A DNA stretch of 64,000 nt from Synechococcus sp. WH 7803 (lineage in GTDB: Bacteria; Cyanobacteriota; Cyanobacteriia; PCC-6307; Cyanobiaceae). The stretch's first letter is position 1. Every line of letters begins with the position of its first letter. Of the stretch, positions 46,238 to 53,884 are shown in pieces. The stretch lies in assembly GCA_000063505.1 (NCBI GenBank), contig CT971583.1, positions 1,457,918 to 1,521,917 of the forward strand. The letters are read 5' to 3'. A program made the translations under genes and the position numbers. A model generated the notes under the pieces. That model saw only the letters and a program-made list of their open reading frames with translations. It did no database searches and was not told where the DNA came from.

Positions 46238-46255
46238 TAACTCATAGTCATTCCG
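46238..46255 (+). promoter_or_regulatory. 18-bp element upstream of ntrC, identical to one upstream of leuA
   Basis: TAACTCATAGTCATTCCG, ending eight bases before the ntrC ATG and directly after a possible -10 box TACACT (46232-46237). The position over the likely transcription start fits an operator. The same 18 bases occur on the minus strand at 1794-1811 before leuA. Confidence 0.45.
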
Positions 46256-46263
46256 CATTAGCC

Positions 46264-47625
46264 ATGGCGGTCGAAAACCTGGTGATCGTGGGGTCAGGCC
46301 CTGCTGGGTACACCGCAGCGATTTATGCCGCTCGCGCCAACCTCAATCCGCTGCTGATCACGGGATTCCAGCGCGGTGGCATTCCCGGTGGACAGTTGAT
46401 GACCACCACCCATGTGGAGAATTTCCCCGGGTTTCCCGATGGTGTGCTGGGCCCTGATCTGATGGACCTAATGAAGGCCCAGGCCGAACGCTGGGGAACG
46501 CGTCTGCTTGAGGCTGACGCAGACCAAATCGATCTGAGCCAGAGGCCTTACCGAATCGAAGCCGACGGCGACACGATCGAAACCCAGGCTCTGATCATCG
46601 CCACCGGCGCGAGTGCCAACCGCCTGAGTCTCCCCAACGAAGAACGCTTCTGGAGCCAGGGAATCAGCGCCTGCGCCATCTGCGATGGCGCCACCCCCCA
46701 GTTCCGCAACGAACAGTTGGCTGTGGTAGGCGGCGGTGATTCCGCCTGCGAAGAAGCTGTTTATCTCACGAAGTACGGCAGCCACGTGCACCTGCTCGTG
46801 CGCTCCGACCGTTTGCGCGCCAGCGCGGCCATGGCCGACCGAGTGCAGGCCAACCCCCAAATCACCGTGCACTGGAACACCCAGGTGGCCGACGCTGAGG
46901 GCGACGAATGGCTCAGTGGACTGCGGCTCCATCGCCGGGACAGCGGCCTGGAAGAGCACCTTCCGGTGCGAGGACTGTTCTACGCCATCGGTCACACGCC
47001 GAACACCGAGTTGGTGCGTGATCAGCTGCAGTGCGATGGCACCGGTTACTTGATCACCCAACCCGGGCGCCCGGAAACGTCAAAAGAGGGTGTGTTCGCG
47101 GCAGGGGATGTGGCGGATGCGGAGTGGCGCCAAGGCATCACCGCTGCCGGCAGCGGTTGCCAGGCGGCCCTGGCTGCCGAGCGCTGGCTCAGCCACAACG
47201 ATCTGGCCCAGTTGGTGAAGCGTGATCAAGCCGAGCCGGCCAAGGCGGACACACCCACAGCCACAGCCGAAACAACGGAAACCAGCTACGACCCCAATGC
47301 GCTCTGGCAGAAGGGAAGTTTCGCCCTCAGAAAGCTTTACCACGACAGCGAGCGACCGCTTCTGGTGGTCTACACATCCCCGAGCTGCGGCCCCTGCCAC
47401 GTGCTGAAGCCCCAGCTCAAGCGTGTGCTCAACGAACTGGGAGGCCGCGCCCAGGGCATTGAAATCGACATCGAAGCCGACCAGGCCATTGCCGAGCAAG
47501 CCGGCGTTAATGGCACGCCAACCGTGCAGCTCTTCTACAACAAAGAGCTCAAACAGCAATGGCGAGGAGTGAAACAGCGCAGCGAGTTCATGGCCTCGAT
47601 CCGCTCACTGCTGCCTGAGAGCTGA
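46264..47625 (+). CDS. ntrC: NADPH-dependent thioredoxin reductase-thioredoxin fusion (NTRC)
   Basis: A 453-residue fusion that uses NADPH to reduce 2-Cys peroxiredoxins. The flavoprotein half has the FAD loop G-S-G-P-A-G-Y-T-A-A-I-Y-A, the redox pair Cys137/Cys140 (C-A-I-C-D-G, where C-A-T-C is more usual), the NADPH loop V-G-G-G-D-S-A-C-E-E-A and G-V-F-A-A-G-D-V-A. After a Thr/Ala-rich linker (about 320-345) comes a thioredoxin domain with C-G-P-C at 375-378. Only cyanobacteria and plastids carry this fusion. Note that it is unrelated to the nitrogen regulator also called NtrC. Confidence 0.95.
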   Translation: MAVENLVIVGSGPAGYTAAIYAARANLNPLLITGFQRGGIPGGQLMTTTHVENFPGFPDGVLGPDLMDLMKAQAERWGTRLLEADADQIDLSQRPYRIEADGDTIETQALIIATGASANRLSLPNEERFWSQGISACAICDGATPQFRNEQLAVVGGGDSACEEAVYLTKYGSHVHLLVRSDRLRASAAMADRVQANPQITVHWNTQVADAEGDEWLSGLRLHRRDSGLEEHLPVRGLFYAIGHTPNTELVRDQLQCDGTGYLITQPGRPETSKEGVFAAGDVADAEWRQGITAAGSGCQAALAAERWLSHNDLAQLVKRDQAEPAKADTPTATAETTETSYDPNALWQKGSFALRKLYHDSERPLLVVYTSPSCGPCHVLKPQLKRVLNELGGRAQGIEIDIEADQAIAEQAGVNGTPTVQLFYNKELKQQWRGVKQRSEFMASIRSLLPES

Positions 47626-47628
47626 GGC

Positions 47629-47898
47629 TCAACGGCGGCGAGGGCCCCCGGGGCGATTGCCACCGGGACGACCACCAGGTGCACCGGCGTTGCGTTCCCG
47701 GTAAGTGATCCGACCTCGGGTGAGGTCGTAGGGACTGATCTCCACCAACACCTTGTCACCGGCAAGCAGTTTGATTCTGAATTTGGTGAGCTTGCCGGCT
47801 GCACGGCAGAGGCATTGGTGACCTGCGGGCTGCTCGAGGGTGACCAGGTAGAACCCGTTGCCCTGCTCTTTTTCAATCACACCCGAGGTTTCAATCAT
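47629..47898 (-). CDS. infA: Divergent translation initiation factor IF-1
   Basis: An 89-residue S1/OB-fold protein. The end L-A-G-D-K-V-L-V-E-I-S-P-Y-D-L-T-R-G-R-I-T-Y-R matches bacterial IF-1 very well, but the first half is unusual: the normal M-A-K-E-D start is replaced by M-I-E-T-S-G-V-I-E-K-E-Q-G, and the middle has two cysteines (H-Q-C-L-C-R-A-A-G-K). A basic Gly/Pro/Arg tail follows the OB fold. It may be a second IF-1 besides the ribosomal-operon copy, which is not in the window. Convergent with ntrC, 3 bases apart. Confidence 0.82.
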   Translation of the reverse strand: MIETSGVIEKEQGNGFYLVTLEQPAGHQCLCRAAGKLTKFRIKLLAGDKVLVEISPYDLTRGRITYRERNAGAPGGRPGGNRPGGPRRR

Positions 47899-48012
47899 GC
47901 GCCGGACTAAACCTGAATCAAGAATGACTGCATTTTAGAAGGCCATCGGCGCTGGCTTCAGTCGCAGCAGCAGACCCCCGTCCCTAGGGTCAGCCTCTTC
48001 GAATCAAGGCCG

Positions 48013-48105
48013 ATGATCCTGCCCCCGCTGACGATGGACCTGGGCCTGCTGATGATTTCGATCGGCGCTGTCAATTTGTGGCGGGCACGACAAAAATCCA
48101 CCTAA
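48013..48105 (+). CDS. Possible 30-aa single-span membrane peptide
   Basis: Reads MILPPLTMDLGLLMISIGAV then N-L-W-R-A-R-Q-K-S-T: one hydrophobic helix and a basic end, the pattern of small membrane proteins. It lies 24 bases before the Nif11-like gene on the same strand. Too short for certainty. Confidence 0.35.
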   Translation: MILPPLTMDLGLLMISIGAVNLWRARQKST

Positions 48106-48129
48106 CCTTCGAAAAAAGCGCCCAAGTCC

Positions 48130-48378
48130 GTGTCTGAGTCAGCCCTGATTGCCTTTGCATCCCTGGTGCAGTCTGATTCCCAGGTGAGAGAGCAGGTGAG
48201 ACAAGCCCCAAGCCCTCAGCACGTGGTGGATCTGGCCAAGGAGCAGGGTCACGAGTTCACCCAGGCCACCATGATGAAAATGCAGGCTGAAAAGATGAAG
48301 CACCTGCACGACGACCATCTGAACGACGCGTCCAGCTGGGGAGAGGCCCTGCTTCTCTGCTTTGGAGGTCATTCCTGA
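48130..48378 (+). CDS. Nif11-like peptide
   Basis: An 82-residue protein with the Nif11 leader pattern: A-F-A-S-L-V-Q-S-D-S-Q-V-R-E-Q-V-R-Q-A then V-V-D-L-A-K-E-Q-G-H-E-F-T-Q-A. In marine picocyanobacteria this family gives the leaders of prochlorosin lantipeptides. Here there is no clear double-Gly cleavage site before a core, only one cysteine (near residue 77), and no modification enzyme nearby, so an orphan Nif11 protein is more likely. GTG start. Its TGA overlaps the CTG start proposed for the next gene. Confidence 0.68.
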   Translation: MSESALIAFASLVQSDSQVREQVRQAPSPQHVVDLAKEQGHEFTQATMMKMQAEKMKHLHDDHLNDASSWGEALLLCFGGHS

Positions 48379-48992
48379 CCCTGCTGCTGCACAAGCCGTT
48401 CGGAGTTCTCAGCCAATTCACCCGGGAGCCGGGAAGCCGCTGGGGCTGTCTGGCCGACTGGGTTGACGTGCCGAATGTGTACGCAGCCGGCCGGCTGGAT
48501 GCCGACAGTGAAGGGTTGCTGATCCTCACCGAGAACGGGCGCCTGCAACAACGGCTGACCGATCCCCGTTTCGGCCACTGGCGAACCTATTGGGTGCAAG
48601 TGGAAGGACTTGCGGACCACGGTCACCTGGCTGCGCTGGAACAGGGGGTGGTGATCAAAGGCCAACGCACCCGGCCGGCCCGTGCGACCAGCCTTGATTC
48701 CAGCTTCTGGTTTGATCTACCGGAGCGGACACCCCCCATCCGCGAGCGACGCACCATCCCCACCTCCTGGCTGAGCATCAGCCTCCGCGAGGGCCGCAAC
48801 CGTCAAATCAGACGGATGACGGCGGCCGTGGGCCTGCCGACCCTGCGTTTGATACGCCGCAGTATCGATTTAATGGACGGGGGCCCGCCTCTCAGTCTTG
48901 AGGGCCTGGCTCCCGGTCAATGGAGACCCGTCAACTCCGCGGAAGAGGAGCGGCTGAAGGCTCTGCTCAAGACCCAGGGAGCACGCCGGTGA
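48375..48992 (+). CDS. RluE/RsuA-type pseudouridine synthase with CTG start
   Basis: Modifies uridine in rRNA (RluE group). About 205 residues: T-L-L-L-H-K-P-F-G-V-L-S at the N-terminus, the catalytic Asp42 in A-G-R-L-D-A-D-S-E-G-L-L-I-L-T, and R-E-G-R-N-R-Q-I-R-R-M-T-A-A-V-G. The first ATG/GTG/TTG in frame is well inside this core, whereas CTG at 48375 has GGAGG six bases upstream and gives the family's expected N-terminus. It overlaps the Nif11-like gene stop (CTGA). Its end overlaps the convergent methyltransferase by 26 bases. Confidence 0.85.
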   Translation: MTLLLHKPFGVLSQFTREPGSRWGCLADWVDVPNVYAAGRLDADSEGLLILTENGRLQQRLTDPRFGHWRTYWVQVEGLADHGHLAALEQGVVIKGQRTRPARATSLDSSFWFDLPERTPPIRERRTIPTSWLSISLREGRNRQIRRMTAAVGLPTLRLIRRSIDLMDGGPPLSLEGLAPGQWRPVNSAEEERLKALLKTQGARR

Positions 48993-49746
48993 GGGTGACC
49001 GCCCGGAACTCAATCCCCTCCACCACCCGCCAGGGCGTGTCGGATCGATCGGCGTAGCCAACCTGCTCAAAACCGAGGGCACGGAAGTCGGCCAGGAAAG
49101 CTTCTTCCAGCCAGGCACCACTGATGCAACCGCTCCAGAGCTCAGGATCCTGCTGAAGGCGCAGCGGCACAGGGCGGTCACACACGATGTCACTGATGGC
49201 CACACGCCCCCCCGGACGCAACACCCGGCGAATGTTGTCCAGCAGCGTGACCCGGGCCGAGGGGTTCACCAGATTGAGCACACAGTTGCTCAACACCACA
49301 TCCACACTGGCGGATGCAATCAAAGGTGAGCCTGATGCCGTTGCAGCATCCAAGGCTTCGATCGCACCTTTCACAAAGCGCACGTTCGCGAATCCGATGC
49401 GGTTGGCCACCACCGGCGCTGCCGCACGGGAGAGGGCCAGCATGTCGTCGTTGCGATCCACGCCGATCACCGAGCCGTTTTCACCCACCACCTGGGAGCA
49501 GATGAACGCGTTCTTGCCGCTGCCGCTTCCAAGATCGAGCACATCGTCGCCGATCTGCACCCATCGGGTGGGGTCGCCGCAGCCATAGTCGCGCTCCACG
49601 ACATCGGCAGGGATCACCTTCAACAGCGAAGCATCAAAGGCGACCGGGGTGCAGAGGCAGGCTTCCTGTTGATGGGCTGCGGCTCCGTAGCGCGATTCAA
49701 CAGCCTGGGTCTGATCCAAAGACGGTCCACAACATTGGTCAGCCAT
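48967..49746 (-). CDS. ArsM-like SAM methyltransferase
   Basis: About 259 residues. The SAM site is V-L-D-L-G-S-G-S-G-K-N-A-F near residue 78, and the N-terminal block V-E-S-R-Y-G-A-A-A with C-L-C-T-P-V-A-F-D and V-V-E-R-D-Y-G-C-G-D-P matches arsenite methyltransferases of the arsenosugar type found in cyanobacteria. The N-terminal Cys pair (Q-C-C-G) and the other cysteines could bind As(III). The ATG at 49746 overlaps the stop of the preceding 71-residue gene (TGATG); an in-frame upstream start at 49785 would run into that gene. Arsenic as substrate is inferred. Confidence 0.72.
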   Translation of the reverse strand: MADQCCGPSLDQTQAVESRYGAAAHQQEACLCTPVAFDASLLKVIPADVVERDYGCGDPTRWVQIGDDVLDLGSGSGKNAFICSQVVGENGSVIGVDRNDDMLALSRAAAPVVANRIGFANVRFVKGAIEALDAATASGSPLIASASVDVVLSNCVLNLVNPSARVTLLDNIRRVLRPGGRVAISDIVCDRPVPLRLQQDPELWSGCISGAWLEEAFLADFRALGFEQVGYADRSDTPWRVVEGIEFRAVTLTGVLPGS

Positions 49747-49961
49747 CAACCCAGGACCTCCTGCAGCTCTCGTGCGGTCATCCATTGACCGTAGTAGTAA
49801 TTGGCGCTGGCTCGGCGGTCGCTGTCTTCCAGGCCATCAAAGGCATCGAAGCCCAAGGTGCGCCAGAGCTCATGACCGCACGTGCGCGTGAGCTCGGTTT
49901 CTGCCTCACGGCAGAGATTGTCGAGCCGTCGCTGCAGATTCTTGACTTGGGCAACCGACAT
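49746..49961 (-). CDS. Small hypothetical protein (71 aa), coupled to the methyltransferase
   Basis: Starts MSVAQVKNLQRRLDNLCREA, predicted helical, then a Tyr-rich stretch (A-N-Y-Y-Y-G-Q-W-M-T-A-R-E-L). It has two cysteines (L-C-R-E and R-T-C-G-H). The stop codon overlaps the ATG of the ArsM-like gene by one base, which argues for joint expression and perhaps joint function. Family not recognised. Confidence 0.62.
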   Translation of the reverse strand: MSVAQVKNLQRRLDNLCREAETELTRTCGHELWRTLGFDAFDGLEDSDRRASANYYYGQWMTARELQEVLG

Positions 49962-50039
49962 AAAACAAAAACAGATCGGGCGGGACCCGACATTAACGAA
50001 AACCAGTACAAATCAACCACTCGCCAGCGGCGGTGAGCA

Positions 50040-51002
50040 TCAGAACGGCAGCTTTTTCTTGGCGTCTTTATCGAGATCTGCCTCCATGGCACGCAAACGC
50101 TTGAGGATCGTGTCGTAGTACTCCCGGATGTACGCCTCCAGACCGGTGACCTCCGAGGCGTCGATGCCGAAATGGGAATAGGTGGACTCCATTGGTGCGT
50201 CGAGGGCTCCGCCGCCACCGGTGACTTCAGCAAACGCCAAACGCTCTGCCACGTTCACCGCAGGCTCGAAGAAGGAACAGGCACCTTCGGTCAATCGCAT
50301 CAACACGGGGGGCACCCGAAACACCCGGGCCGACTTCCCTGAAGCAAGCTCGCAGAGCTGAACCACCTCGCCTGTATTCCAGGCTTTCGGACCGACCACC
50401 GGAAAACTGCCGCGCACCGTTTCCGGATGATCCAGAGCAGCAACCGCAAAGCGGGCCATGTCCTGGGTGTTCATGTAGGCAATCGGTGTGGGACTACCGC
50501 TCACCCAAACGGTCTGGCTTTCCAGCACCGGAATGGCGAACTGGCTGATCACCCCCTGCATGAAGGCAGCACCCTGGAGGATGGTGTAGTCGAGGTCTGA
50601 TTCCTTCAGCAGCGTCTCGGTGCAGTACTTGATGTCCATCAAGGGAACATCACGATGCTTCTCCGCGCCCAGCAGGGAGAGGAAAACAAACCGCTTCACA
50701 CCTGCACGTTCGCAAGCTCTGAGCAGGTTGAGCTTGCCCTCCCAGTCGGTGACGTAGATGCTCTGGGGATCGTTGGGGCGGCTGGTGGCCGCATCGATCA
50801 CCGCATCGACGCCTTCGAGGGCGTAATCGAGGCTGGCCGGCTCGAGCAGATCACCGCGGGTGAGCTCACACCCCCACTCCTGCAGAAACGGGGCCTTGCG
50901 CGGCGATCGCACCATGCAGCGCACATCGTGCCCTTCATCCAAGGCCCGACGGGCAATCTGCCTGCCCAGGGTTCCCGTTCCACCAACCACCAGAACCTGC
51001 AT
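50040..51002 (-). CDS. ycf39: Ycf39-type NAD(P)-binding protein
   Basis: Atypical SDR/NmrA-like protein of 320 residues that in cyanobacteria and chloroplasts (HCF244) works in photosystem II assembly, delivering chlorophyll to nascent D1. It has the Rossmann motif V-L-V-V-G-G-T-G-T-L-G-R-Q-I-A-R at 3-18, R-G-D-L near 50, and the Ycf39-like D-A-A-T-S-R-P-N-D-P and Y-C-T-E-T-L-L-K-E-S-D-L-D-Y-T-I-L-Q-G-A-A-F-M-Q-G. No membrane helix. Co-directional with petM upstream. Confidence 0.88.
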   Translation of the reverse strand: MQVLVVGGTGTLGRQIARRALDEGHDVRCMVRSPRKAPFLQEWGCELTRGDLLEPASLDYALEGVDAVIDAATSRPNDPQSIYVTDWEGKLNLLRACERAGVKRFVFLSLLGAEKHRDVPLMDIKYCTETLLKESDLDYTILQGAAFMQGVISQFAIPVLESQTVWVSGSPTPIAYMNTQDMARFAVAALDHPETVRGSFPVVGPKAWNTGEVVQLCELASGKSARVFRVPPVLMRLTEGACSFFEPAVNVAERLAFAEVTGGGGALDAPMESTYSHFGIDASEVTGLEAYIREYYDTILKRLRAMEADLDKDAKKKLPF

Positions 51003-51056
51003 GGGGCTCGCTCTTCCAAGGCAGGAGCCTAAGGGGCGTCCAACCTTGTTTGAGGA

Positions 51057-51155
51057 TCAGTCCTTCTGAAGCTTCAAGAGCAGGGCACCACCGGCCAGTC
51101 CTACAGGAATCAGCACCCAGAACACCGCTGCAATACCGAAGATCTCCGAAGCCAT
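51057..51155 (-). CDS. petM: Cytochrome b6f complex subunit PetM
   Basis: A 32-residue single-span protein, [20 protein letters not shown] followed by [12 protein letters not shown]. It matches PetM of cyanobacteria, one of the small rim subunits of the b6f complex. It lies 54 bases upstream of ycf39 on the same strand. Together with petG the window holds two of the four small b6f subunits at separate loci. Confidence 0.93.
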
Positions 51156-51194
51156 GGGGGTGTGTTCACGATCAGCACCCATTAAAAGCTGCTC

Positions 51195-52391
51195 TCAGGC
51201 CAGATCGGCACACCGTTGTAACAACACCTTCCATGGCGCATCGGTGCGCAGCTGCCCGGCCATCACGCCACTGGCAACGGCGCTGTAGCCATCCCCCCGC
51301 AACGCCTGCACAAGCCTGCGCAAGGACGGGGGGCCGGCGAGACCCAGGCGTTGCGCCAGCTCATCGGTGGACCAACAACACACTGGCAGTCCAGGATCCG
51401 CCTGCAAGCGCTCAAGCAATCGCCGGCCTTGGGGCGCCAGGGTTTGCGGCATGGACGCACTCAACGTGAGCAGCTCCTGCACGAGCGAGGGCGACTGCAA
51501 TGGACCCAGCCAGAGTGGCCCCGACACCGCCCAGCGCCCGTCCTGTGGATTGCAGGCACAGGCGCGCCAACCGCTGAGCTTCAGCAGAGGTTGAACCGCT
51601 TGATCACCGCACTGCTCACAGCGAGCAAGGAGGCCGAGTTGCGCTTCTGCATCAGCGCCAACGCGCCGCTGCAGGCGCACGGCCAAGCGGAAGGTTCGCC
51701 CATCGCTGAAGCAAGCCAGTGGTTCAAGCCCGCGGCCCAACATCCAGGCCTCCCGGGCCAACGCTGCCAGTTGCAGCCGCAACGCCAGCTCCCAGCTGGA
51801 TGGATGGGCCCGAGCCGCCGCGGCAAACCGGCGCACTGCGGCCGCCCGGTCATGACCAGTGGGCGAGCGGCCATCGGTGCTTGCCAGGATCAAAACCCCG
51901 CCGAAGCGCAGCACCGCCAGCGCCGACTGCAGCAATCCGTTCGGACAACCAAAGGCATCGAGGTCGATCAGATCGAAGCGGCGCTGATCGAGGTAGGCCT
52001 GTAGCAACAAGCGTTCGGCAGGCTGCTGGGTGAGCGTGAGGTCCACCCCGTCATGGCCAGAGAGCGGATTGAGATTGGCCTGGAGGGAGACCCTGCGCTC
52101 GGGATCGGCGTCATTCATCCAGAGCGCAAGGGGATGCGGCGACTGGGGCGCGCTTTCCAGCCCCCAGCGCAGGCCACGGATGCCGCAACCGGCCATGAGG
52201 TCGAGCCAGTGCTGGGGCCCCTGAGCATGGGTGGCCTGATGGGCAGCCAGCAACACGGACAGGTCTCTGGATGGACGGGACTGCGCCCGGAAGAAGCCCG
52301 ACCCCGTCTGCACACAGGCCGCACCTTCGCGATAGTGAGGATCCAGGGAGTCCAGCCGCGTGCCTGCAACCACCCACCAGCCTGCCTCCAC
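51195..52391 (-). CDS. Trm1-type tRNA (guanine26-N2)-dimethyltransferase
   Basis: About 398 residues. The SAM site reads L-D-L-M-A-G-C-G-I-R-G-L-R, the catalytic D-L-D-A-F-G (equivalent to D/N-P-P-F-like motif of Trm1) is followed by G-G-V-L-I-L-A-S-T-D, and the C-terminal part has a Cys pair C-E-Q-C-G and further cysteines (R-A-C-A-C-N) typical of Trm1 zinc binding. Trm1 is usual in archaea and eukaryotes and known in Aquifex among bacteria. GTG 52391 is a guess at the start; the reading frame continues farther upstream. The 5' end overlaps the divergent hydrolase start by about 32 bases. Confidence 0.83.
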   Translation of the reverse strand: MEAGWWVVAGTRLDSLDPHYREGAACVQTGSGFFRAQSRPSRDLSVLLAAHQATHAQGPQHWLDLMAGCGIRGLRWGLESAPQSPHPLALWMNDADPERRVSLQANLNPLSGHDGVDLTLTQQPAERLLLQAYLDQRRFDLIDLDAFGCPNGLLQSALAVLRFGGVLILASTDGRSPTGHDRAAAVRRFAAAARAHPSSWELALRLQLAALAREAWMLGRGLEPLACFSDGRTFRLAVRLQRRVGADAEAQLGLLARCEQCGDQAVQPLLKLSGWRACACNPQDGRWAVSGPLWLGPLQSPSLVQELLTLSASMPQTLAPQGRRLLERLQADPGLPVCCWSTDELAQRLGLAGPPSLRRLVQALRGDGYSAVASGVMAGQLRTDAPWKVLLQRCADLA

Positions 52392-53340
52392 CGGTGCTGA
52401 CTGGGGCGACGCCGGCACCTGGACATGGCAGGGATTTCGGTGCCACTGGCGCGTTCTTGGTGCCAGCAGCGCCCCTGCGCTTGTGCTGCTGCATGGCTTT
52501 GGCGCCAGCAGCAGCCACTGGCGCCACAACGCCGGCCCACTGGCCAACGCTGGGTACCGCGTGTATGGCTTGGATCTGATCGGTTTCGGCCGCTCCGACC
52601 AGCCCGGTCTTCAGCGCCGGATGGCCCTCGACAACCGCTTGTGGGGCCGGCAACTGGCCGCTTTTCTCGAACAGGTGGTGCAGTCACCGGCGGTGCTGGT
52701 GGGCAACTCCCTGGGCGGTCTGACCGCTCTCACCACCGCCGTGCTGGCCCCCCGACTGGTGGCGGCTGTGGCCGCCGCCCCCCTGCCGGACCCAGCCCTG
52801 ATCAAGCCGATTGCCCTGCGCCAGAAGCGAAGGACGAGGCAGCTCAGGCGCGCCACCGTGACGGTGCTGTGCAGGTTGCTGCCGCTGGAGCTGGTGGTGC
52901 CGCTGATCAGTCGCACGCCACTGCTGAAGGCAGGACTGCAGGGGGCTTACCGGCGGCCCATCGGCATGGACAAGGAACTGCTGCGCCTGATTGCGCGGCC
53001 GGCGCGCAGGATCACAGCAGCGCGCGCGCTGCGGGCGATGAGCGTGGGCATGGCCCTGCGCCCGAGAGGCGCCACAGCACCGGCTCTACTGCAGCGGCTG
53101 CGCCAGAGCCCGCAACCCCCGCCCATGTTGTTGCTCTGGGGCCGTGACGATCACTTCGTGCCCTTGCTCCTCGGTGAGCGTGTGCAGAGCGAACACCCTT
53201 GGATTGAGCTCAAAGTGGTGGAGAACAGCGGCCATTGCCCCCACGACGAAACCCCCGAACGGTTTCATCAGGAGCTGCTGCACTGGCTGGACCGTAATTT
53301 GGGACACGAACACGCATCCGGGATCGAGCACCAGGCATGA
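52360..53340 (+). CDS. Alpha/beta hydrolase
   Basis: A 326-residue soluble hydrolase: oxyanion region [13 protein letters not shown], nucleophile elbow G-N-S-L-G-G-L-T, aspartate in W-G-R-D-D-H-F-V-P and histidine in [10 protein letters not shown]. The fold is like the chlorophyll dephytylase and haloperoxidase-type families but no substrate can be assigned. GTG start at 52360, about 80 bases before the hydrolase core. Its stop overlaps ilvH by four bases (ATGA). Confidence 0.83.
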   Translation: MPATTHQPASTGADWGDAGTWTWQGFRCHWRVLGASSAPALVLLHGFGASSSHWRHNAGPLANAGYRVYGLDLIGFGRSDQPGLQRRMALDNRLWGRQLAAFLEQVVQSPAVLVGNSLGGLTALTTAVLAPRLVAAVAAAPLPDPALIKPIALRQKRRTRQLRRATVTVLCRLLPLELVVPLISRTPLLKAGLQGAYRRPIGMDKELLRLIARPARRITAARALRAMSVGMALRPRGATAPALLQRLRQSPQPPPMLLLWGRDDHFVPLLLGERVQSEHPWIELKVVENSGHCPHDETPERFHQELLHWLDRNLGHEHASGIEHQA

Positions 53341-53867
53341 AGCACACCCTGTCGGTTCTGGTGGAAGACGAATCCGGTGCCCTCAGCCGCATTGCCGGTT
53401 TGTTTGCCCGGCGAGGCTTCAATATCGACAGCCTGGCCGTTGGGCCAGCGGAAGCCGATGGTCGTTCACGTTTGACGATGGTGGTGGAGGGTGATCAGCA
53501 GACGCTCCAGCAGATGACCAAACAGCTGGACAAGTTGGTGAATGTTCTGCAGGTGCTCGATTTGTCTCAACGCCCCGCAGTGGAACGGGAACTGATGCTG
53601 ATGAAGGTGTCGGCACCCGCCAGTCAGCGCAGCGCCATTCTCGAGCTGGTGCAGGTCTTCCGGGCCAAGGTGGTGGATGTGGCCGACGACGCCCTCACCC
53701 TGGAGGTTGTGGGCGATCCAGGAAAATTGGTGGCGCTTGAACGCTTGATGGCTCCCTATGGCATTCAGGAAATCGCGCGCACAGGCAAGGTCGCTCTGGA
53801 GCGGGCCTCAGGTGTGAACACCGAATTGCTCAAAGCCTCGATCTCAGGCGGGCGTGTTCCCGCCTGA
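53337..53867 (+). CDS. ilvH: Acetolactate synthase small (regulatory) subunit
   Basis: ACT-domain subunit (176 residues) that stimulates IlvB/IlvG and mediates valine feedback in branched-chain amino acid synthesis. The start [36 protein letters not shown] is diagnostic, with the C-terminal domain ([15 protein letters not shown]) also present. The large subunit is not adjacent. Confidence 0.96.
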   Translation: MKHTLSVLVEDESGALSRIAGLFARRGFNIDSLAVGPAEADGRSRLTMVVEGDQQTLQQMTKQLDKLVNVLQVLDLSQRPAVERELMLMKVSAPASQRSAILELVQVFRAKVVDVADDALTLEVVGDPGKLVALERLMAPYGIQEIARTGKVALERASGVNTELLKASISGGRVPA

Positions 53868-53884
53868 GATACCCAGGATTTGGG

